Source: Sphingobacterium sp. UGAL515B_05 (GTDB lineage: Bacteria; Bacteroidota; Bacteroidia; Sphingobacteriales; Sphingobacteriaceae). Taken from it: a DNA stretch of 64,000 nt. The stretch covers positions 2,294,001-2,358,000 of the forward strand of contig NZ_CP109907.1 of NCBI RefSeq assembly GCF_033097525.1, written 5' to 3'. Position 1 is the stretch's first letter. Every line of letters begins with the position of its first letter. This document shows positions 1-8,980 of the stretch, one piece after another. Position numbers and translations under genes: made by a program. The notes below the pieces were generated by a model, which saw only the letters and a list, made by a program, of their open reading frames with translations, was not told where the DNA came from and ran no database searches.

Positions 1-633
1 TTTGATGGTCAGCGTGTTACGCCACTTATTCGTGGTAGAGAACCTTTTCCGGGTGGTGGGTATAATACACGCGGTGATTCCCGTCCGGACTTTCTGAAAT
101 GGAAATCGGGTTCCGTTAATGTGCAGGTAGGATTGCCTTATAAAACCGATAGTGGCCTGGATTCTATTATTTTATACGAATCTACAGTGAAGTTTGAGGC
201 CGGAAAGCGTTATACGTTGCATGTAACAGATACAGCAAAAAACACAAAAATGATCTTAAATGAAGAAGATTTAACCCGGCCGGATAGCACGCAGGCACGC
301 TACCGTTTTACAAATTTAATGCCCAATGTTGAGGCGATTGATCTGTATTACGGAGCTGCGGCAACAACTGCGGAGCCAACGCAGGATTCTCTGGTTGCTA
401 AAAATGTAAAGTATTTGGAGACAAGTCCATATTTTGAATTAAATCGTATCACAACACGGACATGGAAGATCCGTAAAGCGGGTGCGCCTATAACGAATGC
501 TTCGGTGCTGGCATCTTATTCAAATGCAGGAGCAATTTTGGACCGAAGGTCATATACTGTGTATGCGCTGGGCTACGATGGTTTTACTTCTGCCATCATG
601 AAGCCCTATGTTTCATTTTTCTTAATTCGATGA
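1..633 (+). CDS. DUF4397-like surface protein, 5' partial
   Basis: The reading frame is open from the first base of the window, so the true start lies upstream; the first internal start (GTG) is at 121. The stretch around 300-345 reads ARYRFTNLMPNVEAIDLYYG, which resembles the opening of DUF4397 domains (RF.NL.P....DVY), an Ig-like fold found in secreted or surface Bacteroidota proteins. The stop TGA at 631-633 overlaps the next start as ATGA, which implies translational coupling with the phosphodiester glycosidase lipoprotein. It probably belongs to an outer-membrane glycan operon whose SusC/SusD genes lie outside the window. The function is not known; the family assignment is by motif resemblance only. 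Confidence 0.6.
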   Translation, partial: FDGQRVTPLIRGREPFPGGGYNTRGDSRPDFLKWKSGSVNVQVGLPYKTDSGLDSIILYESTVKFEAGKRYTLHVTDTAKNTKMILNEEDLTRPDSTQARYRFTNLMPNVEAIDLYYGAAATTAEPTQDSLVAKNVKYLETSPYFELNRITTRTWKIRKAGAPITNASVLASYSNAGAILDRRSYTVYALGYDGFTSAIMKPYVSFFLIR

Positions 634-1637
634 TCATGAAGGATAAAAAATATAGAAATAGTTTGTGTGCAAGTGTATTGTTTGGCTTGCTGCTTTCATT
701 GGTATCTTGTAAACAGAGAGATGATTATCCTGTTTTTGAGCGGAAGGAGCCTGTGGTTACTGTTCCGGAAGTTATTCCGCCTGACAACGAGATAGGTGCG
801 CTTGTGAAGAAGATAATGGACAAAACGGATATAATTTCGATTTTTAAATTGGATTCTACGACGGCCCTGGCGGATGGAATAAAGCGTACGCATGTTCGTT
901 ATGTGAATAAATTAAATCAGGCCATGAGTATGCAGATCCTGGAAGTCGATCTTTCTAAAACTAATATAGGTGTAACTGCCCTAAGTCCTTTTGATGATTA
1001 TTTATTTACAGTGCAGACGTTGGGAGATATGGCTAAATATAATGAGGGGCGTGCCGGAGGGAAAATTATAGCAGCGGTCAATGGAGATGTGGTGACTTCC
1101 TCCGCGCCGACAGGCTCGTTTATATTTAAAAGCCGACAGTTGAAAACAACAACGACAACAGCTACATCTAATACACGACCTTTTTTGGGTGTGAAAAAGA
1201 ACGGTTCTGTTTTTATTGGAAACAAGCCATCTACATCATCTCCAATGGACGAATATAATTTAAATGATCTAGCTTCCTTAGTTTCTGGTGGCACCTGGCT
1301 TTTATATAGAGGTGATACTGTTACTTCGGCGACAGAAACTGTTCAAGCTAATACAGCGGTGGGGTTAAATGCAGGTCGGAACTATCTGTATGCGGTTGTA
1401 GTGGATGGCGGAACAAATGCTTTTTCTGTTGGTATCACTTACAACGATTTAGGAAAGATCATGGCGGCGATCGGATCTTCAGATGCTTTTGTTACAAATG
1501 GTGGGACAGCGTCCGTTATGGTAGAACGGGCGGAAAGTGAAGGACGGTCCAGTCTTTTAAGTTGGAAAGTGGTAAATAGGCCGATAGCTTTGGCAGGGGG
1601 GGCAAGTGCAAATGGGATAGGTTTCGTGCTGAAATAG
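630..1637 (+). CDS. Phosphodiester glycosidase (NAGPA-type) lipoprotein
   Basis: The 335-aa protein has a lipoprotein signal with lipobox LVSC (Cys27), so it is probably anchored in the outer membrane. Residues ~140-335 match the NAGPA (phosphodiester glycosidase) fold: AAVNGDVV, a TAVGLN...YLYAVVVDGG core, a DL..IMAAIGSSDAFVTNGGTASVMV segment and a terminal RPIALAGGASANG. In the family this segment usually reads LDGGGS.TM; here it is TNGGTASVM, so the Asp is Asn. Known members remove GlcNAc from a phosphodiester, for example from mannose-6-P tags or sugar-phosphate polymers. The start overlaps the upstream stop; ATG at 636 is an equally good start. A role on a bacterial wall or capsular phosphoglycan is inference. 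Confidence 0.8.
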   Translation: MIMKDKKYRNSLCASVLFGLLLSLVSCKQRDDYPVFERKEPVVTVPEVIPPDNEIGALVKKIMDKTDIISIFKLDSTTALADGIKRTHVRYVNKLNQAMSMQILEVDLSKTNIGVTALSPFDDYLFTVQTLGDMAKYNEGRAGGKIIAAVNGDVVTSSAPTGSFIFKSRQLKTTTTTATSNTRPFLGVKKNGSVFIGNKPSTSSPMDEYNLNDLASLVSGGTWLLYRGDTVTSATETVQANTAVGLNAGRNYLYAVVVDGGTNAFSVGITYNDLGKIMAAIGSSDAFVTNGGTASVMVERAESEGRSSLLSWKVVNRPIALAGGASANGIGFVLK

Positions 1638-2179
1638 GTGTTGTTTTTTTTTGGCGTATAAAGGCTTTCGGAAAAATGATCCGAAAGCCTTTATACATTA
1701 TATCACTTTCATGTTTTATTGGAAGTTGTGTTTGCTCTGCTGTGTGCTATACTAGATTTGGAATAGTTTTTAAAATAAAGCATGCGGATTGTTGCTGAAA
1801 GTTGGGGATTATGTGGTAATCAGCTATTTAAATGCTTGGTAGTACTGATTTGTGCGCGGTTGCATGGTTCATATTGAGGTAATGTATTTGTTACATTATA
1901 GTGTTTTATTTACACTAACAACATGTTCTTCGATATTGATTTATTTCTATAATAATCTGTATTTCTTTGTTTTATCATTTTTTTGTTTTACTGTTTTGAA
2001 ATAAAAAAAAGGAAATATTTTATTTTTGTTTTAACTTAAAAAAAAGTGAATACTTACTTTCTTTTGCGTTTTTGTGACAATTTTAGTTTTAAAATCGAAA
2101 AGTTCTACTTACTTTTATCCTGATTTTCAATTATTCGTGCATAAAACTGCATGTTGTGTATGATCTAATGATCTATCTT
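1638..2179. other. AT-rich intergenic region with hairpin and direct repeats
   Basis: This gap between the glycosidase and namZ has no convincing ORF. It contains a 16-bp perfect hairpin (1656-1696), a match to the Bacteroidota -7 element (TATTTTTG at 2021-2028) with a TTTG 22 nt upstream, and two copies of TACTTACTTT (2051-2060 and 2106-2115). It probably holds the promoter and control region for the namZ-susCD operon. Confidence 0.5.
1656..1696. terminator. Hairpin, probable terminator of the glycosidase operon
   Basis: A perfect 16-bp stem (1656-1671 with 1681-1696) has a 9-nt loop. It lies 19 bp after the glycosidase stop. A T-run precedes rather than follows the stem on the + strand, so it is an imperfect intrinsic terminator, but its strength and place fit transcript 3'-end formation. 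Confidence 0.6.
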
Positions 2180-3424
2180 ATGATAAAAACTAACTTATTT
2201 GCGCTAATTCTAGTGGTTTCAAATACCCTTTTTATTTCTTGTGGAAGTTCATTGAAGTCTGTTCAGACGAATGAAAAAGCAGGAAGTAGCATTTCTGGTG
2301 ATATATCGAACAAGGTTGTTGTGCCAGGGGCAGATCAGTTAGCCTTATATTTACCGCAATTAAAAGGGAAGAAAGTTGGGGTTATGGGAAATCAAACATC
2401 AATTGTTGGGCCCGATAAAAAACATCTCGTGGATGTTTTAATGGATAATAAAGTTGACTTAAAATTTGCCTTTGCGCCTGAGCATGGCTTCCGTGGTAAT
2501 GTAGAGCGTGGCGAGAAGTTTGGAAATGATATTGATCAGAAAACAGGTTTACCACTATTTACATTATATGGTGGAAATAAGAAACAAGATTCGATTGTCA
2601 ATTCCATCGATGTTATGATCTTCGATCTACAGGATGTCGGAGCGCGTTTTTACACGTATATCACTTCCTTGCATCGTGTGATGGAGCTTTGTGCAAAGCA
2701 TAACAAGAAATTAATTGTATTGGATCGCCCAAATCCGAATGGAGATCAGGTCGACGGTCCAGTAAGGCATGATGACAAGTTTAAATCCGATGTTTCTTGG
2801 CATAAAATAGCAATGATCCACGGTCTGACAATTGGTGAGTTGGCACAGATGATCAATGGGGAACACTGGTTAGAAAATGGTCGCCAGGTAGATGTGCAGG
2901 TTGTAAAGGTGCAAAATTGGGATCACAAAACGATGTACGATTTACCGGTAATTCCTTCACCAAGTCTACCCAATCAGCTTTCTGTACGATTGTATCTTTC
3001 ACTATGCCTTTTCGAAGGAACTGATATTTCGGTAGGGCGTGGGACAGATTGGCCATTCCAAGTTTTGGGGTATACAAATCCGGTTTATGGCTCTTTTACG
3101 TTTACCCCGGGGGAACGTCATGGTATGTCCAAACATGTGGAAGGGAAAGGTGCAACGAATTATGGTATAGATCTACGTGCTCTGGATCCTGAAAAGCAAA
3201 AATTCACACTAAAATATGTCTTAGATTTTTATCAAAAGACGCCTGATAAATCGACATTCTTTGCAAGGCCCGAATTTTTCGATAAGCTCGCAGGGACTGA
3301 TCAGTTGCGTAAGCAGATTCTTGCAGGTGAATCGGAGGCACAGATTCGCGCTTCCTGGTCGGATGACTTGAAAAATTATAAACAGATGCGTAAGAAGTAT
3401 TTGTTATATACTGATTTTGAATAG
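2180..3424 (+). CDS. namZ: Exo-beta-N-acetylmuramidase NamZ-like lipoprotein (DUF1343, GH171)
   Basis: This is a DUF1343 protein, the family whose characterised members (NamZ, GH171) release N-acetylmuramic acid from the non-reducing ends of peptidoglycan fragments. Family signatures are VGVMGNQTSIV, FAPEHGFRG (with the conserved acidic residue), FDLQDVGARFYTYITS and LDRPNPNG, followed by the C-terminal PSPSLPN...GRGTDWPF region. I prefer ATG 2180 because it gives a clean lipoprotein signal, MIKTNLF...LFISC (Cys21); the frame also opens at GTG 2156, which would add eight residues. It is followed by susC and susD, so it is probably displayed on the cell surface and feeds products to that transporter. 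The activity is inferred from the family. Confidence 0.88.
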   Translation: MIKTNLFALILVVSNTLFISCGSSLKSVQTNEKAGSSISGDISNKVVVPGADQLALYLPQLKGKKVGVMGNQTSIVGPDKKHLVDVLMDNKVDLKFAFAPEHGFRGNVERGEKFGNDIDQKTGLPLFTLYGGNKKQDSIVNSIDVMIFDLQDVGARFYTYITSLHRVMELCAKHNKKLIVLDRPNPNGDQVDGPVRHDDKFKSDVSWHKIAMIHGLTIGELAQMINGEHWLENGRQVDVQVVKVQNWDHKTMYDLPVIPSPSLPNQLSVRLYLSLCLFEGTDISVGRGTDWPFQVLGYTNPVYGSFTFTPGERHGMSKHVEGKGATNYGIDLRALDPEKQKFTLKYVLDFYQKTPDKSTFFARPEFFDKLAGTDQLRKQILAGESEAQIRASWSDDLKNYKQMRKKYLLYTDFE

Positions 3425-3475
3425 CAATAACTAACAATATTAACTAGAATCATTTATTTTAAAACTCTATAATCA

Positions 3476-6400
3476 ATGAGAAAATTTGTACTATTTTCTG
3501 TTGCTCTTGGATTGAGTTTTCCTTCTGAATCCTATTCTTTTACAAAAAAAGAAGGTTCTTTGAATAGCAATAAGTTAACAAATGCTCTTCTAAGCTCTTC
3601 TCTAAAAAGTGCGGTTCAAAATACGGTGCAAGGTACTGTAACGGATGGAAAAGGTCCAGTCTCTGGGGTAAGTGTGTCTTTGATTGGCGGTGCCGCGTCA
3701 ACAAAGACCGATGCTCAAGGACATTTTAAAATTACAGCTGCCGTGGGGAGCAAGTTGCGTTTTTCATCTGTTGGATACGTGACGAAAGAGATTACGATTA
3801 CTTCAAGCTCACTTGATGTAACATTAGCCGACGATAATCAAGCGTTGGACGAAGTGGTGGTTGTCGGTTATGGTACCCAGAAAAAAGGTAACCTAACTGG
3901 TGCTGTATCTACTGTCAACGTAAAAGATAATCTACAAGGGCGTGCTATTGCGGATGTTGGTCGTGGTATTCAAGGTACGACGCCAGGTTTGACAGTTGTG
4001 GTACCAAGTGGAGAAGTTGGTTCCGATCCGGTTATGAAAATCCGTGGTCAAATGGGGTCAATTGCAGGCGGATCCAGTCCACTTATCTTGTTGGATAATG
4101 TGGAGATTCCAAGCATTCAGTTAGTTAATCCTGCTGATGTAGAGTCTATTTCCGTATTGAAAGATGCTGCTGCTTCTTCTATTTATGGAGCTAAAGCTGC
4201 ATTTGGTGTGGTATTGATTACAACAAAAAAAGGGGCACAAGGCGGAGATAGTTTCAATATCAATTATTCCAATAACTTCTCCTTTCAGAATTCGGCTGTA
4301 GATTATAACATGGGTGATGTGAATGCCCTTAAGTATTCTTTGGAAGCTGCGGAGCGTGTCGGTGAATCTGAAACAGGTGCATTTTATAAAATTAACCGCG
4401 AAAGCTATCAGCGTGCGCTGGACTGGAAGCAGAAATATGGTAACTCAATCGGAGCGAACGATCCTACTGTTTATGGTCGTGATTGGTATGTTAATCCTGC
4501 TGAACCTACGAAAAAGTATGGTGTGCGTACTTATAATGTAGAGGATTATATGATCCGTAAGGCTGCACCGACTTCTCAGCATGATTTAAGTATTTCAGGT
4601 ACATCTGGAAAGACGCAGTATAATTTAAGTATGGGCTTGTTGAATCAGTCGGGTATGATGAAAACAACGGATCATGATAAATTTAATCGTACTAATGCGG
4701 CGTTGCGTATATCGTCAGAGATCAATAAATACCTGACTGTGCGTGGTGGTGCCATGGTGTCGCGTCGTAAAAAAGAATATCCTTATACAACAAATTCAAC
4801 CACTGCGGATCCTTGGTTATACCTCTACCGTTGGAGTTCGTTATATCCAATGGGGTATGATGAAAAGGGTAACATGATCCGTAGTCCGTGGAGTGAGACT
4901 TCTTCTGCAAATACAGCGAGTTTCCAAAATAATTACATCAATTTAAATTTAGGTGCAACTGTAAATATCAAGAAAAACTGGAAAGTGGATTTTGATTATA
5001 CATTCTCCAATCAGGAGGAAATCACCACACAGCCTGGTACGCGTTTTACTGCCGCAGATTCTTGGGTTGCGGGGGTAGCTAGAAAAGATGCTGCGGGTAA
5101 TCCTGTTTATGTGAACTCCGACGGACAGGTAGTTGCTGCTGGTGCTGCAGGAGCAATGGCTGCCTATGATTTGAATTATTATACTTACACGGCGAATGGA
5201 GCAAACCCAGATCATTTTTTGAGAGCATCGGGCGCTCGTCGTAATAATACAATCAATGCTTTCACTACCTATAATTTAAACCTGGACGATGATCATGATT
5301 TCAAATTTATTGCGGGTGTTAACCGTGTGACTTTGGATTATGATATGAATTCTTCCCAAACGTTTAACTTATTGGATATCCAAAATCCACAACTGGGTTT
5401 TGGTGTGAATACTTCAGCGCAATTGGCGAAAGGTGATGCCGCATGGGAAGCGCAGTTAGGTTATTTCGGACGGGTAAATTATGCCTATAAGAATAAATAT
5501 TTGGTAGAGGCAAACATTCGTTACGACGGTTCTTCTAAGTTTCCAAAAGATTTGAAATGGCAATGGTTTCCGTCCTTCTCGGCAGGTTGGGTAGCTTCGG
5601 AAGAGAATTTTATGGAATGGGCCAAGCCTACGCTTAATCAGTTGAAGTTTAGAGGTTCTTGGGGGTCTATCGGTGATCAGACCGTGCCGCCAAGTTTATA
5701 TACATCGACCATGATTCCGGGAGATGTTGCTTGGTTGGGTGCTGATGGTAGTCGTTACTTCACGATCGGAACTCCTTCAGCCGTAAGAAGTGAATTGAAA
5801 TGGCAGCGTATTGAAACCACAGATATAGGTTTGGATATGCGCATGTTCAAGAGCAAATTCGGATTGGTTTTCGATTGGTATAGAAGGGATACTAAGAATA
5901 TGATCGTTCCAAGTGGCGATGTCAGTGCAACGTTTGGAGCGCCTGCACCACAGGGCAACTTCGGGGCTTTGCGTACACAAGGATGGGAGTTGGCTTTAGA
6001 TTTTAACCATCGTTTTGAAAGCGGTTTTGGCTTTAATGTCAGAGGTACATTATCAGATGCTAAAACGACTATTCTACAGTATACAAATACCCGGGTGATT
6101 TCAGATTACTATAATGGTAAAGATGTGGGTGAAATCTGGGGTTATCGTACAGATAGATTATATCAAGCCGGTGATTTTGAATATGGTTCTGATGGTAAAT
6201 TGGTTACGACCACTGTTGCGGGTAAAGTGATGAATAAGCTTTCGGATCCTAATGGGGCTTATAATACCTTTCCGACCAGCAGTAACTTTAGGTTCGGTCC
6301 TGGTGACGTGAAATTTGCCGATTTGAATGGTGATGGTCAGATCAATGCCGGAGCCGGTACGTTAGACGACCATGGTGACATGGAAATCATCGGTAATGAA

Positions 6401-6937
6401 ACACCGCGTTATGAATATGGTTTCCGTTTAGGATTTGACTATAAGGGCTTTGATCTTTCTGGATTTATGCAAGGTGTTGGAAAGCGTCAGATCTGGGGTA
6501 ATGGTTTCTTGACAATTCCGGGTTACAATGCTTCGGATGGCGCTATGCCTTCGGCAATTGCAGATAATTTCTGGTCTGCGGATCATACGGGCGCATTTTA
6601 TCCGAGAGCATATAATAATGCGGCAAGTAATGATGCAAACAATATGGTTAAACAGTCCCGTTACTTATTGGATATGTCCTATTTGCGTATTAAAAATATA
6701 ACGTTGGGTTATACACTTCCTTCAACATTAACGCGCAAAGCATTTATCAAAACGGCAAGAGTTTATACTTCATTGGAAAATTTCTTCACCTTTGATAAGT
6801 TGAATGGTTTGCCGGTTGACCCGGAAGCAATCAATGGCTTTTCTATATTTAATGCTACAAATTATAACTCGGGTAGAACAGGTGTAGGTACACCAATGTT
6901 TAAGTCGGTATCGTTTGGTGTTCAGGTTAATTTTTAA
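3476..6937 (+). CDS. SusC/RagA-family TonB-dependent outer membrane transporter
   Basis: The protein has 1,153 residues: a signal peptide, a carboxypeptidase-regulatory-like beta domain (VQGTVTDGKGPVSGVSV onward, ~50-115), the SusC signature LDEVVVVGYGTQKKGNLTGAVS (~123-145), a plug domain with SILKDAAASSIYGAKAAFGVVLITTKKG (~227-255) and a long beta barrel ending in VNF, the outer-membrane insertion signal. No N-terminal STN domain is seen, so regulation through an anti-sigma factor is unlikely. It lies 51 bp after namZ and 11 bp before susD. Together with SusD it should import large glycan or muropeptide fragments using TonB energy. The substrate is inferred from the NamZ and MurQ neighbours. 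Confidence 0.95.
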   Translation: MRKFVLFSVALGLSFPSESYSFTKKEGSLNSNKLTNALLSSSLKSAVQNTVQGTVTDGKGPVSGVSVSLIGGAASTKTDAQGHFKITAAVGSKLRFSSVGYVTKEITITSSSLDVTLADDNQALDEVVVVGYGTQKKGNLTGAVSTVNVKDNLQGRAIADVGRGIQGTTPGLTVVVPSGEVGSDPVMKIRGQMGSIAGGSSPLILLDNVEIPSIQLVNPADVESISVLKDAAASSIYGAKAAFGVVLITTKKGAQGGDSFNINYSNNFSFQNSAVDYNMGDVNALKYSLEAAERVGESETGAFYKINRESYQRALDWKQKYGNSIGANDPTVYGRDWYVNPAEPTKKYGVRTYNVEDYMIRKAAPTSQHDLSISGTSGKTQYNLSMGLLNQSGMMKTTDHDKFNRTNAALRISSEINKYLTVRGGAMVSRRKKEYPYTTNSTTADPWLYLYRWSSLYPMGYDEKGNMIRSPWSETSSANTASFQNNYINLNLGATVNIKKNWKVDFDYTFSNQEEITTQPGTRFTAADSWVAGVARKDAAGNPVYVNSDGQVVAAGAAGAMAAYDLNYYTYTANGANPDHFLRASGARRNNTINAFTTYNLNLDDDHDFKFIAGVNRVTLDYDMNSSQTFNLLDIQNPQLGFGVNTSAQLAKGDAAWEAQLGYFGRVNYAYKNKYLVEANIRYDGSSKFPKDLKWQWFPSFSAGWVASEENFMEWAKPTLNQLKFRGSWGSIGDQTVPPSLYTSTMIPGDVAWLGADGSRYFTIGTPSAVRSELKWQRIETTDIGLDMRMFKSKFGLVFDWYRRDTKNMIVPSGDVSATFGAPAPQGNFGALRTQGWELALDFNHRFESGFGFNVRGTLSDAKTTILQYTNTRVISDYYNGKDVGEIWGYRTDRLYQAGDFEYGSDGKLVTTTVAGKVMNKLSDPNGAYNTFPTSSNFRFGPGDVKFADLNGDGQINAGAGTLDDHGDMEIIGNETPRYEYGFRLGFDYKGFDLSGFMQGVGKRQIWGNGFLTIPGYNASDGAMPSAIADNFWSADHTGAFYPRAYNNAASNDANNMVKQSRYLLDMSYLRIKNITLGYTLPSTLTRKAFIKTARVYTSLENFFTFDKLNGLPVDPEAINGFSIFNATNYNSGRTGVGTPMFKSVSFGVQVNF

Positions 6938-6948
6938 AATTTACAACA

Positions 6949-8805
6949 ATGAAATTTACAAAGAAAATAGCATTTATGGCGCTTGGAGCAACGTTGGTGC
7001 TATCATCCTGTAATAAAGATGTGCTTGATCGTAATCAGCTGACAAGCTTAGAAGATGAGAAAGGCTGGGGCAATGAGCTTGCGTTGCGTTTGTACGCTAA
7101 CGGATTTTATGCCAATTATTTTACGGGATATAATACAGGGTATGCAACGGCTTACGCGCCAGTGACAGGTTATAATTTTGCGGACGATCTGACAAAGAAA
7201 AATATTCAGGATAACTTTGAGAACTCGGTGCCGACTTCTAGAAGGGCAACAGGGTCAACTATTGCCGCTTTAGAGTTGCCTGATATGTTGCGTCAGTATT
7301 CTGGACCTACATGGAATTTTTCGTATGTGCGTAAAGCAAATATTTTTATCGATCGGATAGAGAGCAAAACAAAACCAAATATTAATGATGAAACTTACCG
7401 CCATTGGATGGCGGTAGCCCGTTTCTTCAGAGGTTTTGAGTATAGCCGACTGGTAGAGGTGTTCGGTGACGTGCCTTATTATGATAAGGAATTGAAGGAC
7501 ACTGAACTGGATTTGATGTACAAGGATCGTGACAGTCGCGCTGTCGTGATGGATCATGTGTATGACGATTTTCAATATGTATTGGATAATATGCGTACAA
7601 ACGATGGTAAGCAATATCTGAATAAATATGTGGCGGCATCCTTTATATCCAGACTGATGCTGTTTGAGGGATCGTTTTTGTATTATCACAATTTAGATAA
7701 GGATAGGGCAAAGAAATACCTGGAAATGGCTCAGAAGGCTGCAGAGGTTGTTATGGGGTCTAATGCTTATAATTTTAGCAGTGATTTCAAAAGCTTATTT
7801 GCATCGGAAGATTTGAGTGCAAACAAAGAGGTGATTATGTATCGCGCCTATGATGCAACTAAAAGTGCAACGCATAGTGTGGGGTCGTACAGCAATGGTA
7901 CCGAAGGTCAGGGAAATGCGGTAAATTTGATGTTGGTTAAATCCTTTATCTGTAATGACGGTAAGCCTTGGCAAAATTCTTCTGTAGCAAATGCAAATAG
8001 CTTTACACTGAAAGATTTGGCGGTTACCCGTGATCCGCGTTTTGAAGCTTCCATCTATGAAAAGCCATTAACGTCTTCATCCACACTTTTCTACGCTTAT
8101 AAATTTGCGTCGCGAGAAGCATTGACATACCTGGGTAAAACTTACCCAGCTGCATGGGGTTCTAATACAAATACTTCGGATGCTCCGGTAATCCGTTTGG
8201 CAGAAGTTGTTTTGAACTGGGTTGAGGCTAAGCAAATTTTAGCAGAAGGTTTTGGAGCTGCTGCGGTAACACAGACCGATATTGATAAATCCATCAATGC
8301 AATCCGTAATCGTCCACTTGATGCAGCGGCAGCAGCAAAAGGTGTGCAGAAAACAGCTGCATTGCAGATTGGAGCGATTGCAAATGATCCTTCCCGCGAT
8401 GCTGACGTTTCACCTTTAATGTGGGAAATCAGACGCGAAAGACGTATGGAGTTTGTTTATGAAGGCTTACGTCTGCTTGATATCAAACGTTGGAAGAAGT
8501 TAAACTATATGGACTTTAGCAAAAACAACGACTATTTCCTGGGGCCTTGGATCAATGTGAAACAAGATATGCCGGCCTTGTTGGTTGATAGTAAAAAAGG
8601 ATTGTTGAAAGTAGTGGATGCTAATGGTAATATCATCTCTTATGATGGCACAAATGGTGACAAGCTGATCGGGTATTATCGCGTCGAGGATGTACAGAAT
8701 CGTGAGCCATTTTCAGATCGTTCGTATATTTCACCTGTGGGATTAGAACAGGTAAATGAATATGCTGCAAAAGGCTATAAATTAACACAAACTAAAGGGT
8801 GGTAA
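6949..8805 (+). CDS. SusD/RagB-family surface nutrient-binding lipoprotein
   Basis: The 618-aa SusD-like lipoprotein has lipobox LSSC (Cys21). Family features are the TPR-like alpha-helical part (for example WNFSYVRKANIFIDRIES and HWMAVARFFRGFEYSRLVEVFGDVPY) and the C-terminal RRERRMEFVYEGLRLLDIKRWKK segment. SusD proteins form the lid of the SusC channel and bind the ligand at the surface. The gene starts 11 bp after susC and ends in front of a strong terminator, so namZ-susC-susD form one transcription unit. Confidence 0.95.
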   Translation: MKFTKKIAFMALGATLVLSSCNKDVLDRNQLTSLEDEKGWGNELALRLYANGFYANYFTGYNTGYATAYAPVTGYNFADDLTKKNIQDNFENSVPTSRRATGSTIAALELPDMLRQYSGPTWNFSYVRKANIFIDRIESKTKPNINDETYRHWMAVARFFRGFEYSRLVEVFGDVPYYDKELKDTELDLMYKDRDSRAVVMDHVYDDFQYVLDNMRTNDGKQYLNKYVAASFISRLMLFEGSFLYYHNLDKDRAKKYLEMAQKAAEVVMGSNAYNFSSDFKSLFASEDLSANKEVIMYRAYDATKSATHSVGSYSNGTEGQGNAVNLMLVKSFICNDGKPWQNSSVANANSFTLKDLAVTRDPRFEASIYEKPLTSSSTLFYAYKFASREALTYLGKTYPAAWGSNTNTSDAPVIRLAEVVLNWVEAKQILAEGFGAAAVTQTDIDKSINAIRNRPLDAAAAAKGVQKTAALQIGAIANDPSRDADVSPLMWEIRRERRMEFVYEGLRLLDIKRWKKLNYMDFSKNNDYFLGPWINVKQDMPALLVDSKKGLLKVVDANGNIISYDGTNGDKLIGYYRVEDVQNREPFSDRSYISPVGLEQVNEYAAKGYKLTQTKGW

Positions 8806-8825
8806 TTTAATCCACATATGATGAG

Positions 8826-8857
8826 GCCTTGTCTATGTTTTTAGACAAGGCTTTTTT
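8826..8857 (+). terminator. Intrinsic terminator after susD
   Basis: GCCTTGTCTA pairs with TAGACAAGGC across a 6-nt loop and is followed by six T residues. It separates the namZ-susCD unit from the downstream enzyme operon. Confidence 0.92.
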
Positions 8858-8914
8858 ATGTCCATGATCGCCGTGGCTGTCGAACTCAAACCTAAATCTC
8901 CATCTAAAATACTT

Positions 8915-8966
8915 TGCATAAAAACGCATTTTTATTTTATTATTATGCATGAAAACGCTATTTTTA
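8915..8966. promoter_or_regulatory. Direct repeat upstream of the phosphoesterase gene, candidate operator
   Basis: Two similar elements, TGCATAAAAACGC (from 8915) and TGCATGAAAACGC (from 8946), each followed by an A/T run, are offset by 31 bp, about three helical turns, and lie just before the chosen start at 8981. The spacing fits cooperative binding of a regulator on one face of the DNA. This is a sequence observation only. Confidence 0.35.
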
Positions 8967-8980
8967 AGAAAACATTACGC

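Noticed and set aside
2156-2179. GTG 2156 as the namZ start
   Set aside because: ATG 2180 gives a short, clean lipoprotein signal; the extra residues would be an unusual extension before it.
3476-8805. SusCD controlled by a linked ECF sigma/anti-sigma pair
   Set aside because: No sigma or FecR-like gene is adjacent and SusC lacks an N-terminal STN signalling domain.
8858-8980. The frame from 8858 as the phosphoesterase N-terminus
   Set aside because: It overlaps the terminator edge and would place about 40 residues before an otherwise perfect signal peptide.
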